A stretch of DNA of 64,000 bases, taken from Acidobacteriota bacterium. GTDB lineage: Bacteria > Acidobacteriota > Terriglobia > Bryobacterales > Bryobacteraceae. This document shows, in pieces, positions 53,121 to 62,273 of the stretch. The stretch covers positions 62,001-126,000 of the forward strand of contig JAKOTR010000029.1 of the NCBI GenBank assembly GCA_029776225.1. The letters are read 5' to 3'. Below the pieces are notes generated by a model. The model did not search any database. It worked only from the letters and a program-made list of their open reading frames with translations, and was not told where the DNA came from. Each line of letters starts with the position of its first letter. Position 1 is the first letter of the stretch. Made by a program: the position numbers and the translations under genes.

Positions 53121-54293
53121 ATGCACACTGAGCGGCTGATGGAAGTTGCAATCATCCTGCTGCCGCTCGTGTGCTGGCCCAACCTGGAGCGGCCGTTTTC
53201 CACACCGAAGCTGTGGCTGCTCGCCGCGATGGCTTTGGCCGTGGCGGCGCACCACCTGAGAAGCAGGGAGCGGCTGCGTGTTCCGGGATGGCCCTGGCTG
53301 GCATGGCTGGGAGCGATCGCGCTATCGGCCGCGACGGGCGCCTATGTCTCACTGGAGGCGCTGCTGCTGGTCCTGTTGCCGGTTGGGTTGTATACATGCC
53401 CGCTGCCGCCCAAGCGAATCGGGTCTGCGCTGCTGGCGGGATCGGCGATCGAATCGCTGGTGGCGGTCCTGCAGTACTGCCACGCAGATCCCCTGCAACT
53501 GCTGGGGTGGATCCCGGAAACCTTTTCCAACCCCAGAATGCGCGTGTATGGAACGCTGGGCAATCCCGCCTTCGTGGCTGCGTTCCTCTGCGCGACGCTG
53601 CCGCTGTACGCCGGCGTGAAAAGAAAAGCCTGGCTGGGCGCGGGTCTGGCATTGCAGGCTGCCGCGATTTTCGCCACCGGATCGCGCATCTCTCTGCTGG
53701 CGCTCCCGGCGGCCGCGGCGGTGCTGGCGTTCCGCGGCGTAAAGGCGCACAAATGGTTGCTGGCGGGAGTGCCGGCCGCCGTCCTCCTGCTCTGGCTTTC
53801 TCCCGCGCGACCGCTCGGCGTGACGGTCGAGGGACGGCTATACCTGGCGCGGGTGACCGTGGCGCACTGGAACGAGATACGCCCGCTGGGCCAGGGTCCG
53901 GGAGCATACCGCCTGCAGTTTGCCCAATGGCAGGAGAACTGGCTTCGCGACCCACAGAACCGGGAAAAGGCAGGGGACTTCGCCGGACTGGTCAACCATG
54001 CGCACAACGACTATGTCGAGATGTTAGTGGATTTCGGACCTGCAGGTCTGATAGCTTTTTTGGTGTTGTCCGGGTGGTTGATGGCGAACGCCTGGCGGAC
54101 GCCGGAACGAGGTTGGTGCGCAGGCGCCTGGGGCGGTTTGGCCGCCCTGCTCGCGGCGGCGTGCGCCGATTTTCCCTTCCACCGCCCGGCGGAATGGGCC
54201 CTATTTTGGCTCCTATTGGCCATGCTCGGAGGCGGCCTGCAACGGCAGAAGCCCGCAACCGAAGCGGAGGCAATGATTCTGGCAAAGAAGTGA
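53121..54293 (+). CDS. O-antigen ligase/Wzy_C-family membrane protein
   Basis: 390 residues, about 10 membrane helices. The periplasmic loop carries the family motif GLVNHAHNDYVEMLVDFGPAG (around residue 290), with the His used by ligases, and GQGPGAYR. Such proteins join polysaccharide to lipid A or polymerise O units. First gene of a four-gene plus-strand run up to 56628. It might serve the polymer of the 7-20 kb cluster, which lacks a polymerase. Confidence 0.85.
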   Translation: MHTERLMEVAIILLPLVCWPNLERPFSTPKLWLLAAMALAVAAHHLRSRERLRVPGWPWLAWLGAIALSAATGAYVSLEALLLVLLPVGLYTCPLPPKRIGSALLAGSAIESLVAVLQYCHADPLQLLGWIPETFSNPRMRVYGTLGNPAFVAAFLCATLPLYAGVKRKAWLGAGLALQAAAIFATGSRISLLALPAAAAVLAFRGVKAHKWLLAGVPAAVLLLWLSPARPLGVTVEGRLYLARVTVAHWNEIRPLGQGPGAYRLQFAQWQENWLRDPQNREKAGDFAGLVNHAHNDYVEMLVDFGPAGLIAFLVLSGWLMANAWRTPERGWCAGAWGGLAALLAAACADFPFHRPAEWALFWLLLAMLGGGLQRQKPATEAEAMILAKK

Positions 54294-54310
54294 GGAGAGT
54301 GGATCGATTG

Positions 54311-55263
54311 ATGTCTTCCAAGCGCATTGTTCTTGTTGGAGTGCTCTTGCTGCTGGCATTCGGCCTCAGCCCGCGGCAAGATTTCGTTTTCACGCGACCG
54401 AGGAGGCGTTCCGCAAATCGTGCCGGGAGCAGTTCGAGAAGCTGGGCATGACTCTGGAGGCCGCGAAAGCCAAGTATTTCACTCCCGAAATCGCCCTGGT
54501 CACGCCAGCGTGCCTGAGGCCGGGCGGAACCGGAGAAGTGGTGATCAAAGGAAAGTTTCCTCCCGGAACGAAGTTTATCTTCGAGAACGACAACATTGAA
54601 GTTGTGAAGGAGAACTTCACGGGCGGGGAATACCGCGCCACGCTGAAGGCGGCGCCGGGCATCGGTCCGGAGACCGCGGTGGTCAAAGTGATTTCGCCTG
54701 TGACCTGCATCACCACCCAGGCGGACAGGGCCGCCGTTGTGGGCGGCAAGTTCGAGTGGACCATGGATGCCGCCAATGGCTGGCGCATTGTGGCCCGTTC
54801 GACCGGCTCCGGAACCTGCAGCAGCGGCGTGGCCGGGGATGAGTACGAAATGCTGTTCTTCCGGAAGGGAGAAAGCACTCCGTTCGAGACGCGGAACGCG
54901 AGTTTGCACTTCACCGCGTACAGTTCGACCAATTACCGGTTCTCAATCGGCGGCGGGGGGGCCGGCGATATCATGTCTGCGCAGCAGGATGCCGCTCAGC
55001 TCGCGCAGAAGCTGGGGGACCCGAGTCTGTCGAGCGCTCAACAGGCCCAACTCCTGCAGCAATTGCAGGCGGGAATGGCGGCGGCCCTCGCCAGCTTAAC
55101 CGATCCCAGCAACATGCAAAAGATGCAGGAACAGCAAAGCAAGTTCGGCTGCCATATCATCAACCTGGAGTCGCGGGGTGATGCGCTGAAGGGCAATATG
55201 AGGTGCTCGGAGGCGGTTGGAACGGAGATCGCGCTGACCGGCACGCGAAAACTCGTCCCGTAG
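54311..55263 (+). CDS. Secreted protein with an apparent frameshift after its signal peptide
   Basis: A signal peptide (SKRIVLVGVLLLLAFGLSP) is read from ATG 54311. About 80 bases later the frame must shift by one base to enter the coding frame that runs through ATG 54448 to 55263. That frame is protein-like upstream of 54448 (ATEEAFRKSCREQFEKLG). The product has a central beta domain with paired Cys (TPACLRPGG, SPVTCITTQ, GTCSSG) and a Gln-rich helix near residue 200 (SAQQAQLLQQLQ). A one-base deletion or an assembly error near the T-rich stretch at 54380-54395 would explain it. Function unknown. Confidence 0.5.
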
Positions 55264-55348
55264 ACGGCGAACAGCACCAGGAGCCGGCAACGTAATCCGG
55301 CCGATCCTGGCAACTTACCTGGAGGGCGCCGCGTGGTATAAGGAAGTC

Positions 55349-55750
55349 GTGGTCCTTTTCCGCAACCGCTATGTGCTTCTCGCCGCGGCGCTGGCGGCGG
55401 CGTTCCTCCTGGGATTCCTGCCCCAGTACTTCAAAACACGCGCACTACGGGCTGAGCTGAACGAGGCGGCACTGGAGTCCAGCCGCATGCGCCTGCGCGA
55501 CCTGGCGGCCCTGGCGTACATGCAGGCCGGAGAGAAGAACTACGGTCTTGCCGCGCAAACCGCCGCCGAGTTTTTCGACAGCGTGCAGAAGATGGCCGGA
55601 CAAGCCGAAACCGCGGAACAAAGAAAGATGTACGAAGATATTTATTCCCGCCGGGACACGGTGACCGCCGCACTCGCCAAAGGCGACCAGGGCGTTCTGA
55701 ACGAGCTCCAGTCCATCTACCTGAAAGCCCGGGCGGTAACCGCTCCCTGA
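55349..55750 (+). CDS. Small membrane-anchored protein
   Basis: 133 residues. One N-terminal membrane helix (YVLLAAALAAAFLLGFLP) and a soluble helical domain (AYMQAGEKNYGLAAQTAAEFF). GTG start with AAGGA upstream. Eight bases before the PAP2 gene. No family recognised. Confidence 0.7.
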   Translation: MVLFRNRYVLLAAALAAAFLLGFLPQYFKTRALRAELNEAALESSRMRLRDLAALAYMQAGEKNYGLAAQTAAEFFDSVQKMAGQAETAEQRKMYEDIYSRRDTVTAALAKGDQGVLNELQSIYLKARAVTAP

Positions 55751-55758
55751 GCCCTGGC

Positions 55759-56628
55759 ATGCCGCATCTGCGCCGTTCCGAATGGGTCGTCGTTGCGTAC
55801 CTCACTTACACGGCCGTGGTGTCGTTCGTGTTGCCCGTCAAGGCTCCGATCCCGGCGATCACGGTCGCGGTGAACGCGGTGGTGATCGGGGGCTTTTTCC
55901 TGCTCGCGTACGCGCACTCGTTCCGCAAGCCGGAGTTCCTCAGCATCATGCGGGACTGGTATCCGGTGCCGCTGATGCTGCTTTGCTACCGGGAAATGGG
56001 CTGGTTCGCGCCGGAACAGCACACTTACGAGCTGGAGCAATCCTGGCAACTCTGGGATAAGACGCTGCTGAACACCCTGGGAATGAAAGCGGCCATCGAG
56101 TCGCTGGGCCCGGTGCTGCCGTCGATTCTCGAGATCGCCTATTTGCTGGTCTACACAATCCCCTCGTTTGGCATCGCAATGCTTTACGTGTACCACCGCC
56201 GCGAGCGCGTGAACGGGTTCGTGTACCAGTTCCTCCTCGGCATTCTGATTTGCTACACCCTGTTCCCGCTGTTCCCCTCCGAACCGCCCCGCACGGTTTT
56301 CCCGGGAGAGGACCTGCCCAGCTATCTCACCATCTTCCGGCGGTTCAACTTGTGGCTGCTGGGCGGCTACGGCATCCATACGAGCGTGTTTCCGAGCGCG
56401 CATGTCGCCGGAGCGTTTTCCGGCGCGTTTGGAATGATGCGACTGCTGCCGGAGCACCGCTGGGTGGGAAGGTCGCTGCTGGTGCTGGCGATTCTGATTG
56501 CGACGGCGACGGTCTACGGGCGCTACCACTACGGCGCCGACGCGCTGGCGGGTTTCGCGGTGAGCCTGGCGGCGCTGGGGATTGTTTCGCTCACGGACCG
56601 GATAGCGCTCCGGCGCAAACCGTTTTAG
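55759..56628 (+). CDS. PAP2-superfamily membrane phosphatase
   Basis: 289 residues with six membrane helices. Phosphatase signatures PSAHVAGAF (about 213) and GRYHYGADALAG (about 255) are those of PAP2/inositolphosphotransferase-type enzymes; the first Lys/Arg motif is less clear. Likely dephosphorylates a lipid pyrophosphate such as undecaprenyl carrier, which would fit the polysaccharide genes upstream. Confidence 0.85.
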   Translation: MPHLRRSEWVVVAYLTYTAVVSFVLPVKAPIPAITVAVNAVVIGGFFLLAYAHSFRKPEFLSIMRDWYPVPLMLLCYREMGWFAPEQHTYELEQSWQLWDKTLLNTLGMKAAIESLGPVLPSILEIAYLLVYTIPSFGIAMLYVYHRRERVNGFVYQFLLGILICYTLFPLFPSEPPRTVFPGEDLPSYLTIFRRFNLWLLGGYGIHTSVFPSAHVAGAFSGAFGMMRLLPEHRWVGRSLLVLAILIATATVYGRYHYGADALAGFAVSLAALGIVSLTDRIALRRKPF

Positions 56629-56854
56629 TCATCGCGTTTAGTCATCGCGCGGCCCAAGTAATTTGCCCCGCACACAAATAAGGACCGATTCCCCAGTTTT
56701 CGCTATCATGGAAATAAGATTGGGCGCCGATCTGGGAATGTCGGCCTACTTACTCCCTGAAGTTTCCGTATTCTTCCGCGCTCATGTTGTCTTCCTGGCA
56801 AAGCAAGACACCGTTCCCGGCCGGCATCCTACTACCGAGTAGGAGGAGTTCAAC

Positions 56855-57187
56855 ATGGCAACAAACGAACGGAACCTGCGGGAAGAGGCGGGTCCGGGCG
56901 GCACGGCAAGCGCGCGCGAGAGGGACATACCTCTGGTCGAGCAACCCGAGGTGATGATCGCGCCGGCGCATGAGGCTCCCGAAAGAGTGTTCCGGAGGCG
57001 CACCTCGCTCGAGTCGCTGACGCGCACTGCGGGGCACTACTCCGGCGCCGCCGTGCGGGCTTACCGCAGTATCAGGCAAGAAGGCCCGGCCGATCGGGCG
57101 AAACGCATGGTGCGCGACCACCCGTCGTCACTGGCCATCGCCGCGGCGGCAGGCTACCTCCTGGGGCGGATACTGCGGCGAAGGTAG
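56855..57187 (+). CDS. ElaB/DUF883-like membrane-anchored protein
   Basis: 110 residues. Charged N-terminal region, then a C-terminal membrane anchor SSLAIAAAAGYLLGRILRRR, the DUF883/ElaB-YqjD pattern. Strong AGGAGGAG site. First of three small envelope genes that overlap or lie close together. The E. coli relatives bind ribosomes or the membrane in stationary phase; role here inferred only. Confidence 0.7.
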   Translation: MATNERNLREEAGPGGTASARERDIPLVEQPEVMIAPAHEAPERVFRRRTSLESLTRTAGHYSGAAVRAYRSIRQEGPADRAKRMVRDHPSSLAIAAAAGYLLGRILRRR

Positions 57188-57199
57188 GAGGAAACAGCG

Positions 57200-57643
57200 A
57201 TGGCGGAACGTTACGAAGCAAGTCCCGGAGCGGGCACGGCCCGGGTCCGGGAAGTCGCAATGGTTGGCGAGCGCTCGACGGTGGACCTTATTAAGGATGT
57301 TGTGAACAGCATCCAGGGCATTATCCGCTCGGAGCTCCGGCTGGCGAACGCCGAAATGAAAGAAAAGGCAGAGAAAGCCAGCAAGGCGGGCATCGTACTG
57401 GCCGCGGGAGGCGCTCTGGCGCTGTACGCGTTCGCATTCCTGCTCGTGGCCATCCACCAGGCCCTTATACTGGCCATGCCGGAGTGGCTTTCCGCGCTCA
57501 TCATCTTTGCCGCGCTGGCGATCGCCGGCGGGATCATGCTCTCGACGGGCCGGAAGCGCTTAAAGCAGATCAAGCCGAAGCCAGAAATGGCGATGGAATC
57601 CGTAAGGGAGGATATGGAATGGGTGAAAAGACGGACGCTATAA
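57200..57643 (+). CDS. YqjE/holin-superfamily membrane protein (DUF1469-like)
   Basis: 147 residues. An amphipathic helix (IQGIIRSELRLANAEMKEKA) precedes two membrane helices (AGGALALYAFAFLLVAIHQA and LSALIIFAALAIAGGIML). This is the YqjE-type envelope protein. Thirteen bases after the ElaB-like gene; its 3' end overlaps the DUF3618 gene by 25 bp. Confidence 0.78.
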   Translation: MAERYEASPGAGTARVREVAMVGERSTVDLIKDVVNSIQGIIRSELRLANAEMKEKAEKASKAGIVLAAGGALALYAFAFLLVAIHQALILAMPEWLSALIIFAALAIAGGIMLSTGRKRLKQIKPKPEMAMESVREDMEWVKRRTL

Positions 57644-57807
57644 AGCATGAGATCGAGCAACAGCGGGAGGCGCTGGGAGCGAACCTGGAACGGCTGGAGG
57701 AGCGCTTCCGGGCGGTCACTAACTGGCGTACCTACCTGGAAAGAAAGCCGCTTATGGCTCTTGCGATCGCATTTGGAGGCGGGCTGCTGCTCGCGATACG
57801 GCGATAA
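57619..57807 (+). CDS. DUF3618 protein
   Basis: 62 residues. IKHEIEQQREALGANLERLEE with a Trp/Arg turn and a C-terminal membrane anchor PLMALAIAFGGGLLLAIRR, the DUF3618 pattern. AGGGAGG 10 bases before the ATG. Completes the triplet found in many proteobacterial and acidobacterial genomes. Confidence 0.78.
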   Translation: MGEKTDAIKHEIEQQREALGANLERLEERFRAVTNWRTYLERKPLMALAIAFGGGLLLAIRR

Positions 57808-57855
57808 GGAGACGATAAGAACTGGATAGGCCGGCTGCGTGCGGGTTGGCGACGT

Positions 57856-57886
57856 CTGACGGAAAGCACTTCCGAAAGGGTATAAT
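57856..57886 (+). promoter_or_regulatory. Promoter-like sequence for the MASE3 sensor
   Basis: TATAAT at 57881-57886, 22 bases before the start codon at 57908, with CTGACG 19 bases further upstream. The -10 is perfect, the -35 and spacing are weak. Confidence 0.5.
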
Positions 57887-57907
57887 GCCCGTGCCCGGCA
57901 TTCAGTA

Positions 57908-59374
57908 ATGGTGGAGATTTCGAAGCAAGCGGAGCGGCAATCCAAAGCGTCGTGGGAAGAGATCCTGGTCGTTGCACTGTTGCTGCTCGCGCTGGGCGGA
58001 GCGAGGCTGGGCGGCCATCTCCTCTTTCATAGCCTTGCGGAACTGTTCATCATCGCGGTCCTGTGGGGTGTATTCTTCCTCTCCTGGAACTCGCGCCGCC
58101 TTCTGGACAACCACTATCTCCTGTTGATCGGCATCTCGTCGCTGTTCGTCGGCGCTATTGACGCGGCACACACCCTGGCCTACAAGGGCATGAACGTGAT
58201 CCCGGGCGCCGGCGCCGATCATGCCACTCAACTGTGGATCGCGGCCCGCTATGTGCAGAGCGGGTCTTTTCTGGTGGCGCCGCTATTCCTGCGGCGCAGA
58301 CTGAAGCCAGACCTCGCCTTAGCGATCTACGGCGTGGTGACAGCCGCGCTGATTGCATCCATATTCAGCGGAGTCTTTCCCGCGTGCTACGTCGAGGGAT
58401 CCGGCCTGACTGCTTTCAAGATATGGAGCGAGTACGCCGTGATCCTTGCGCTGCTGGCCTCGGCAGGTCTTCTGGTGTGGCAGCGGGCGCAGTTCGACCG
58501 CTCGGTTCTGCATTCCTTGCTGGCGGCGATCGGCCTGATGGCGGCGGCCGAGGTGGGGTTCACTCTTTACGACGATGTCTACGCGGCGGCCAATGTCATC
58601 GGGCACTTCCTGAAGTTTGTCGCGTTCTGCTTCATCTACAAGGCGATCATCGTGACCGGCGTCGTGCGGCCGTATGACCTGCTCTTCCGCAATCTCGTCC
58701 GGAGCGAAGAGGCGCTCCGGCGCAGCGACGAGCGCTACAAAACCTTTGTGGCAAACGGCTCCGAAGCGATTTTCCGGGTGGAGATGGGAAAACCCGTTCC
58801 CACTTCCCTGCCCCTGAACGAGCAAGTCAAGCTGCTGCTCGATCACGCCTACGTGGCCGAGTGCAACGACGCGTACGCGCGCATGCACGGACTCAACGGC
58901 GTCGACCGGGCGGTGGGCGCGCGGCTTTCGAAGGTTCTGCTCGGGACTGACCCGCCGGCGGCCGAGCTGGCAGAAAGCTTTATTCGTTCAGGCTACCGGG
59001 TGGCGGAACTGGAGTTCCGCCGGAAGGCCGAGAACGGCGAGGTGATGTACGTGGCGGGTAGCCTCATCGGCATCGTCGAAAACGGCCACCTGTTGCGCAT
59101 CTGGGGCGTGCAGCGCGACGTCACCGAGGCCAAACGCGCCACGCAGGACCGGGAACGGCTGATCGAGGAACTCCGCAGCGCTCTTGCCGAAGTGAAGACT
59201 CTCAGCGGCTTGCTGCCGATCTGCTCGAACTGCAAAAAAGTCCGCGACGACAAGGGCTATTGGACGCAAGTGGAAGCTTACTTCCGGCGCCGGACCCACA
59301 TCTCCTTCAGCCACGGCATCTGCCCGGATTGCCTGAAGACACTCTATCCCGAGTACTATCCCCGCACAGAGTGA
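57908..59374 (+). CDS. MASE3-PAS sensor protein with Cys-rich tail and no kinase domain
   Basis: 488 residues. Membrane MASE3 domain with about seven helices (NSRRLLDNHYLLLIGISSLF, AAHTLAYKGM, TQLWIAARYVQSG, residues about 25-265), a PAS/PAC domain (about 275-400, ending RIWGVQRDVTEAKR), a short coiled coil, then LLPICSNCKKVRDD ... FSHGICPDC near the C-terminus, which looks like a two-CxxC zinc-binding tail. No HisKA, GGDEF or EAL domain follows, so the output is unknown. Confidence 0.85.
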   Translation: MVEISKQAERQSKASWEEILVVALLLLALGGARLGGHLLFHSLAELFIIAVLWGVFFLSWNSRRLLDNHYLLLIGISSLFVGAIDAAHTLAYKGMNVIPGAGADHATQLWIAARYVQSGSFLVAPLFLRRRLKPDLALAIYGVVTAALIASIFSGVFPACYVEGSGLTAFKIWSEYAVILALLASAGLLVWQRAQFDRSVLHSLLAAIGLMAAAEVGFTLYDDVYAAANVIGHFLKFVAFCFIYKAIIVTGVVRPYDLLFRNLVRSEEALRRSDERYKTFVANGSEAIFRVEMGKPVPTSLPLNEQVKLLLDHAYVAECNDAYARMHGLNGVDRAVGARLSKVLLGTDPPAAELAESFIRSGYRVAELEFRRKAENGEVMYVAGSLIGIVENGHLLRIWGVQRDVTEAKRATQDRERLIEELRSALAEVKTLSGLLPICSNCKKVRDDKGYWTQVEAYFRRRTHISFSHGICPDCLKTLYPEYYPRTE

Positions 59375-59402
59375 CAACGCGAGAACCCGTCCCTTGAACG
59401 CA

Positions 59403-62171
59403 ATGAAGCCTTCGATACCTCCTTACCGGATGCCGGCCGCCGACGTGCTGGCCGCCTTCCAGACCGACAAGAAGCTCGGGCTGAGCGAAGAGGAGGCGCG
59501 GGCGCGGCTCGAACGCTACGGGAGGAACGAGCTGGCCGAGGAAAAGCCAACGCCGGCGTGGAGAAAATTCCTCGCGCAGTTTGAGAGCCCGCTGGTTCTG
59601 CTGCTGCTGGCGGCGACCGCGATATCGCTGGGGATCTGGCTTTACGAGCGGGAATCCGCACTACCCTACGACGCGATCGCCATCTTCGCCATCGTTCTGC
59701 TGAACGCGGCGATGGGCTACATACAGGAGGCGCGGGCGGAGTCCGCAGTGGCGGCGCTGCGCGAGATGGCGGCGTCGCGCGCGAACGTGATCCGCGGCGG
59801 AGAGCGCCGGAGCATTCCGGCGGCGGAAATCGTGCCAGGCGACATCATTCTTGTTGAGGAAGGCGACACGATTCCCGCAGACGCGCGGCTGATCCAATCG
59901 ACCGCTCTGCAAACGATGGAGGCGGCCCTGACGGGCGAGAGCCTGCCGGAATCGAAGGACACCGCGCCGATCGCGGAAGAGGCCGACCTCGGCGACCGCG
60001 CCAACATGGTATTCGCCGGCACGGCGGCAACATACGGGCGCGGCCGCGCGGTCGTCGTCGCCACCGGGATGCAGACCGAGATGGGGCGCATCGCGGTGAT
60101 GCTGAGAGAGACCCGGGAAGAGTCCACGCCGCTGCAAAAAGAGCTGGACCGCGTGGGGAAGACTTTGGGGCTGGCCGTGATCGTGATCGCCGCCGTGATG
60201 ATCGCAACGACCATCGTGGCCGAGCACGTGACCGGGCTCTCTGGAATCTTCGACGTGTTCATCTTCGGCGTGGCGCTCGCGGTGGCGGCGGTGCCCGAAG
60301 GTCTTCCGGCGGTGGTGACTGCGGTGCTCTCACTCGGCGTCCAGCGGATGGCGAAGCGCAACGCGATCGTGCGCCGGCTGGCGGCGGTGGAGACGCTGGG
60401 ATCGGCGAGCGTGATTGCGTCGGACAAGACCGGGACGCTGACAAGGAACGAGATGACGGTGCGCGAGGTCGTCACCGCGAGCGGGCGCGTCAGCTTGAGC
60501 GGCACGGGGTATGCGCCAGTAGGCGAGGTGACGCGGAGCGGGGGCGGCGCCGTCGAAGGAGCGCTGCGGGCCGAGCTGGTGCGCGCGCTTGCGATCGCCG
60601 ACCGGGCGAATAACGCCGTAGTGCAGGAACAGAACGGACGCTGGTCGGTGCAGGGAGATCCCACCGAGGGGGCGCTGATCGTCGCGGCGCGCAAGGCGGG
60701 CTTGCAGGCGGAGGCGCTCGAGGCACGGTTCCAGCGCATCGGCGAGGTTCCGTTTTCGTCCGAGCGCAAGCTGATGAGCACGGTCCACACCGACGCGGAG
60801 AGGAGCGAGCGCGTGCTGGTGTTCAGCAAGGGCGCGCCGGACGTCCTGCTGGCGCGCTGCACGGCGGAACTGGTGGGCGAAGAGCAGCGCCCGCTAACCG
60901 ATACGCGCCGCAGGGAGATCCTGGGAGCCAACGAGGAACTCGCCTCGCGGGCGCTGCGCACGCTGGGCGTCGCGTTCCGGTCGATTCCGGCCGGCTCGCC
61001 GGAAGCCGAGGACATGGACGAGGACATCGAGCAGGAGTTGGTCTTCGCCGGCCTGATCGGCATGATCGATCCGCCTCGCGAAGAGGCGCGCGATGCCGTG
61101 GCGCGCGCCCGGCGGGCTGGGATTCGCCCGATCATGATCACCGGCGATCACCCGGTGACCGCAGCGGTCATCGCGGAGGAACTGGGGATCGCGGAGGACC
61201 GCAAAGCGGTGACCGGCGCGGCGCTCGAAAGGATGACCGGCGAGGAGCTTGCCGAAACGGCCCGCAACGTTTCCGTCTATGCACGCGTGAACCCCGAACA
61301 CAAGCTCCGCATCGTCCGGGCGCTGCAAGCCAACGGCGCGGTGGCGGCGATGACCGGCGATGGCGTGAACGACGCTCCCGCACTGAAAGCCGCGGACATC
61401 GGCATCGCCATGGGCATCACGGGCACCGATGTCTCCAGGGAAGCCGCGGATATGGTGCTGGCGGACGATAACTTCGCCACCATTGTGGCCGCGGTCGAAG
61501 AAGGCCGCTCGATCTTTGCGAACATCAGGAAGTTTTTGCGTTACCTGCTGTCGTCGAACATGGGCGAAGTGGTGACGATGTTTTTCGGCGTGCTGCTCGC
61601 GGGCGCCATCGGGCTGCGGCCGGAAGAAGGCGGCGTTGTCCTGCCGCTGCTGGCGACTCAACTGCTGTGGATCAACCTCATTACAGACAGCGCGCCGGCG
61701 CTTGCGCTTGGCATCGATCCGCCCGGCGAAGAGGTCATGAGCGCTCCGCCGCGCCCGAAGGGGGAGCGGGTGATCACGCCGCGCATGTGGTCCGGTATTC
61801 TTCTCGTGGCGGCAGTGATGGCGGCTGGAACGCTGCTTGTGCTGGCTGGCTCGCTTCGAGCGGGATCCGGCGATGCACAGTACGCCAGGACGATGGCGTT
61901 CCACACGCTGGTGCTCTTCCAGCTCTTCAATGTTTTTAGCGCGCGCTCCGACAAGCGAAGCGCTTTCAACCGCCTGTTTGCGAATCGCTGGCTATGGCTT
62001 GCCGTCGGGCTCTCGGTCGCGCTCCAGGCAGCGGTGATCTACGTGCCTTTCCTGCAGGCCGCGTTTTCGACCGTGAGCCTGAGCCTGAGCGACTGGCTGG
62101 TCTGCGCCGCGGTGGCCAGTTCGGTGCTGTGGGTGCGCGAGTTGAGCAAAGTGGTCACGCGGGCGGTATGA
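59403..62171 (+). CDS. P2-type cation-transporting ATPase
   Basis: 922 residues. P-type ATPase with the actuator motif LTGESLPESK, the phosphorylation site SDKTGTLT (Asp about residue 341), MITGDHPVT, and TGDGVNDAPALK. The membrane motif AAVPEGLPAVVT is that of P2A/P2C calcium or Na/K-like pumps. N-terminal cation ATPase domain and C-terminal six-helix part are complete. Moves Ca2+ or Na+ out of the cell; ion not sure. ATG at 59403 rather than TTG 59394. Confidence 0.93.
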   Translation: MKPSIPPYRMPAADVLAAFQTDKKLGLSEEEARARLERYGRNELAEEKPTPAWRKFLAQFESPLVLLLLAATAISLGIWLYERESALPYDAIAIFAIVLLNAAMGYIQEARAESAVAALREMAASRANVIRGGERRSIPAAEIVPGDIILVEEGDTIPADARLIQSTALQTMEAALTGESLPESKDTAPIAEEADLGDRANMVFAGTAATYGRGRAVVVATGMQTEMGRIAVMLRETREESTPLQKELDRVGKTLGLAVIVIAAVMIATTIVAEHVTGLSGIFDVFIFGVALAVAAVPEGLPAVVTAVLSLGVQRMAKRNAIVRRLAAVETLGSASVIASDKTGTLTRNEMTVREVVTASGRVSLSGTGYAPVGEVTRSGGGAVEGALRAELVRALAIADRANNAVVQEQNGRWSVQGDPTEGALIVAARKAGLQAEALEARFQRIGEVPFSSERKLMSTVHTDAERSERVLVFSKGAPDVLLARCTAELVGEEQRPLTDTRRREILGANEELASRALRTLGVAFRSIPAGSPEAEDMDEDIEQELVFAGLIGMIDPPREEARDAVARARRAGIRPIMITGDHPVTAAVIAEELGIAEDRKAVTGAALERMTGEELAETARNVSVYARVNPEHKLRIVRALQANGAVAAMTGDGVNDAPALKAADIGIAMGITGTDVSREAADMVLADDNFATIVAAVEEGRSIFANIRKFLRYLLSSNMGEVVTMFFGVLLAGAIGLRPEEGGVVLPLLATQLLWINLITDSAPALALGIDPPGEEVMSAPPRPKGERVITPRMWSGILLVAAVMAAGTLLVLAGSLRAGSGDAQYARTMAFHTLVLFQLFNVFSARSDKRSAFNRLFANRWLWLAVGLSVALQAAVIYVPFLQAAFSTVSLSLSDWLVCAAVASSVLWVRELSKVVTRAV

Positions 62172-62242
62172 CCGGCCGCATCGCAAACGAGTTGACGGCC
62201 GTTTTCCTCCGGGAAAAACTTTTCCCGGAACTCGAGGCTTGA
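62168..62242 (+). CDS. Possible 24-residue ORF coupled to the ATPase stop
   Basis: ATG overlaps the ATPase stop as ATGA and reads 24 residues (RIANELTAVFLREKLFPELE) to a TGA. The sequence could form one amphipathic helix. There is no good ribosome site and a 22-nt palindrome lies inside it, so it may be chance. Confidence 0.2.
   Translation: MTGRIANELTAVFLREKLFPELEA
62208..62229. repeat. 22-nt inverted repeat between the ATPase and the next gene
   Basis: TCCGGGAAAA and TTTTCCCGGA separated by two bases, a perfect 10-bp arm palindrome. It could be an operator or the stem of an mRNA hairpin ending the ATPase transcript; no T-run follows it. Confidence 0.5.
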
Positions 62243-62273
62243 TTCTGCGTCCAATCAGGCAGGAGGGATGGCC

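Noticed and set aside
56623-56650. 13-bp tandem repeat TTTAGTCATCGCG after the PAP2 gene
   Set aside because: Only two copies with no surrounding signal; probably slippage.
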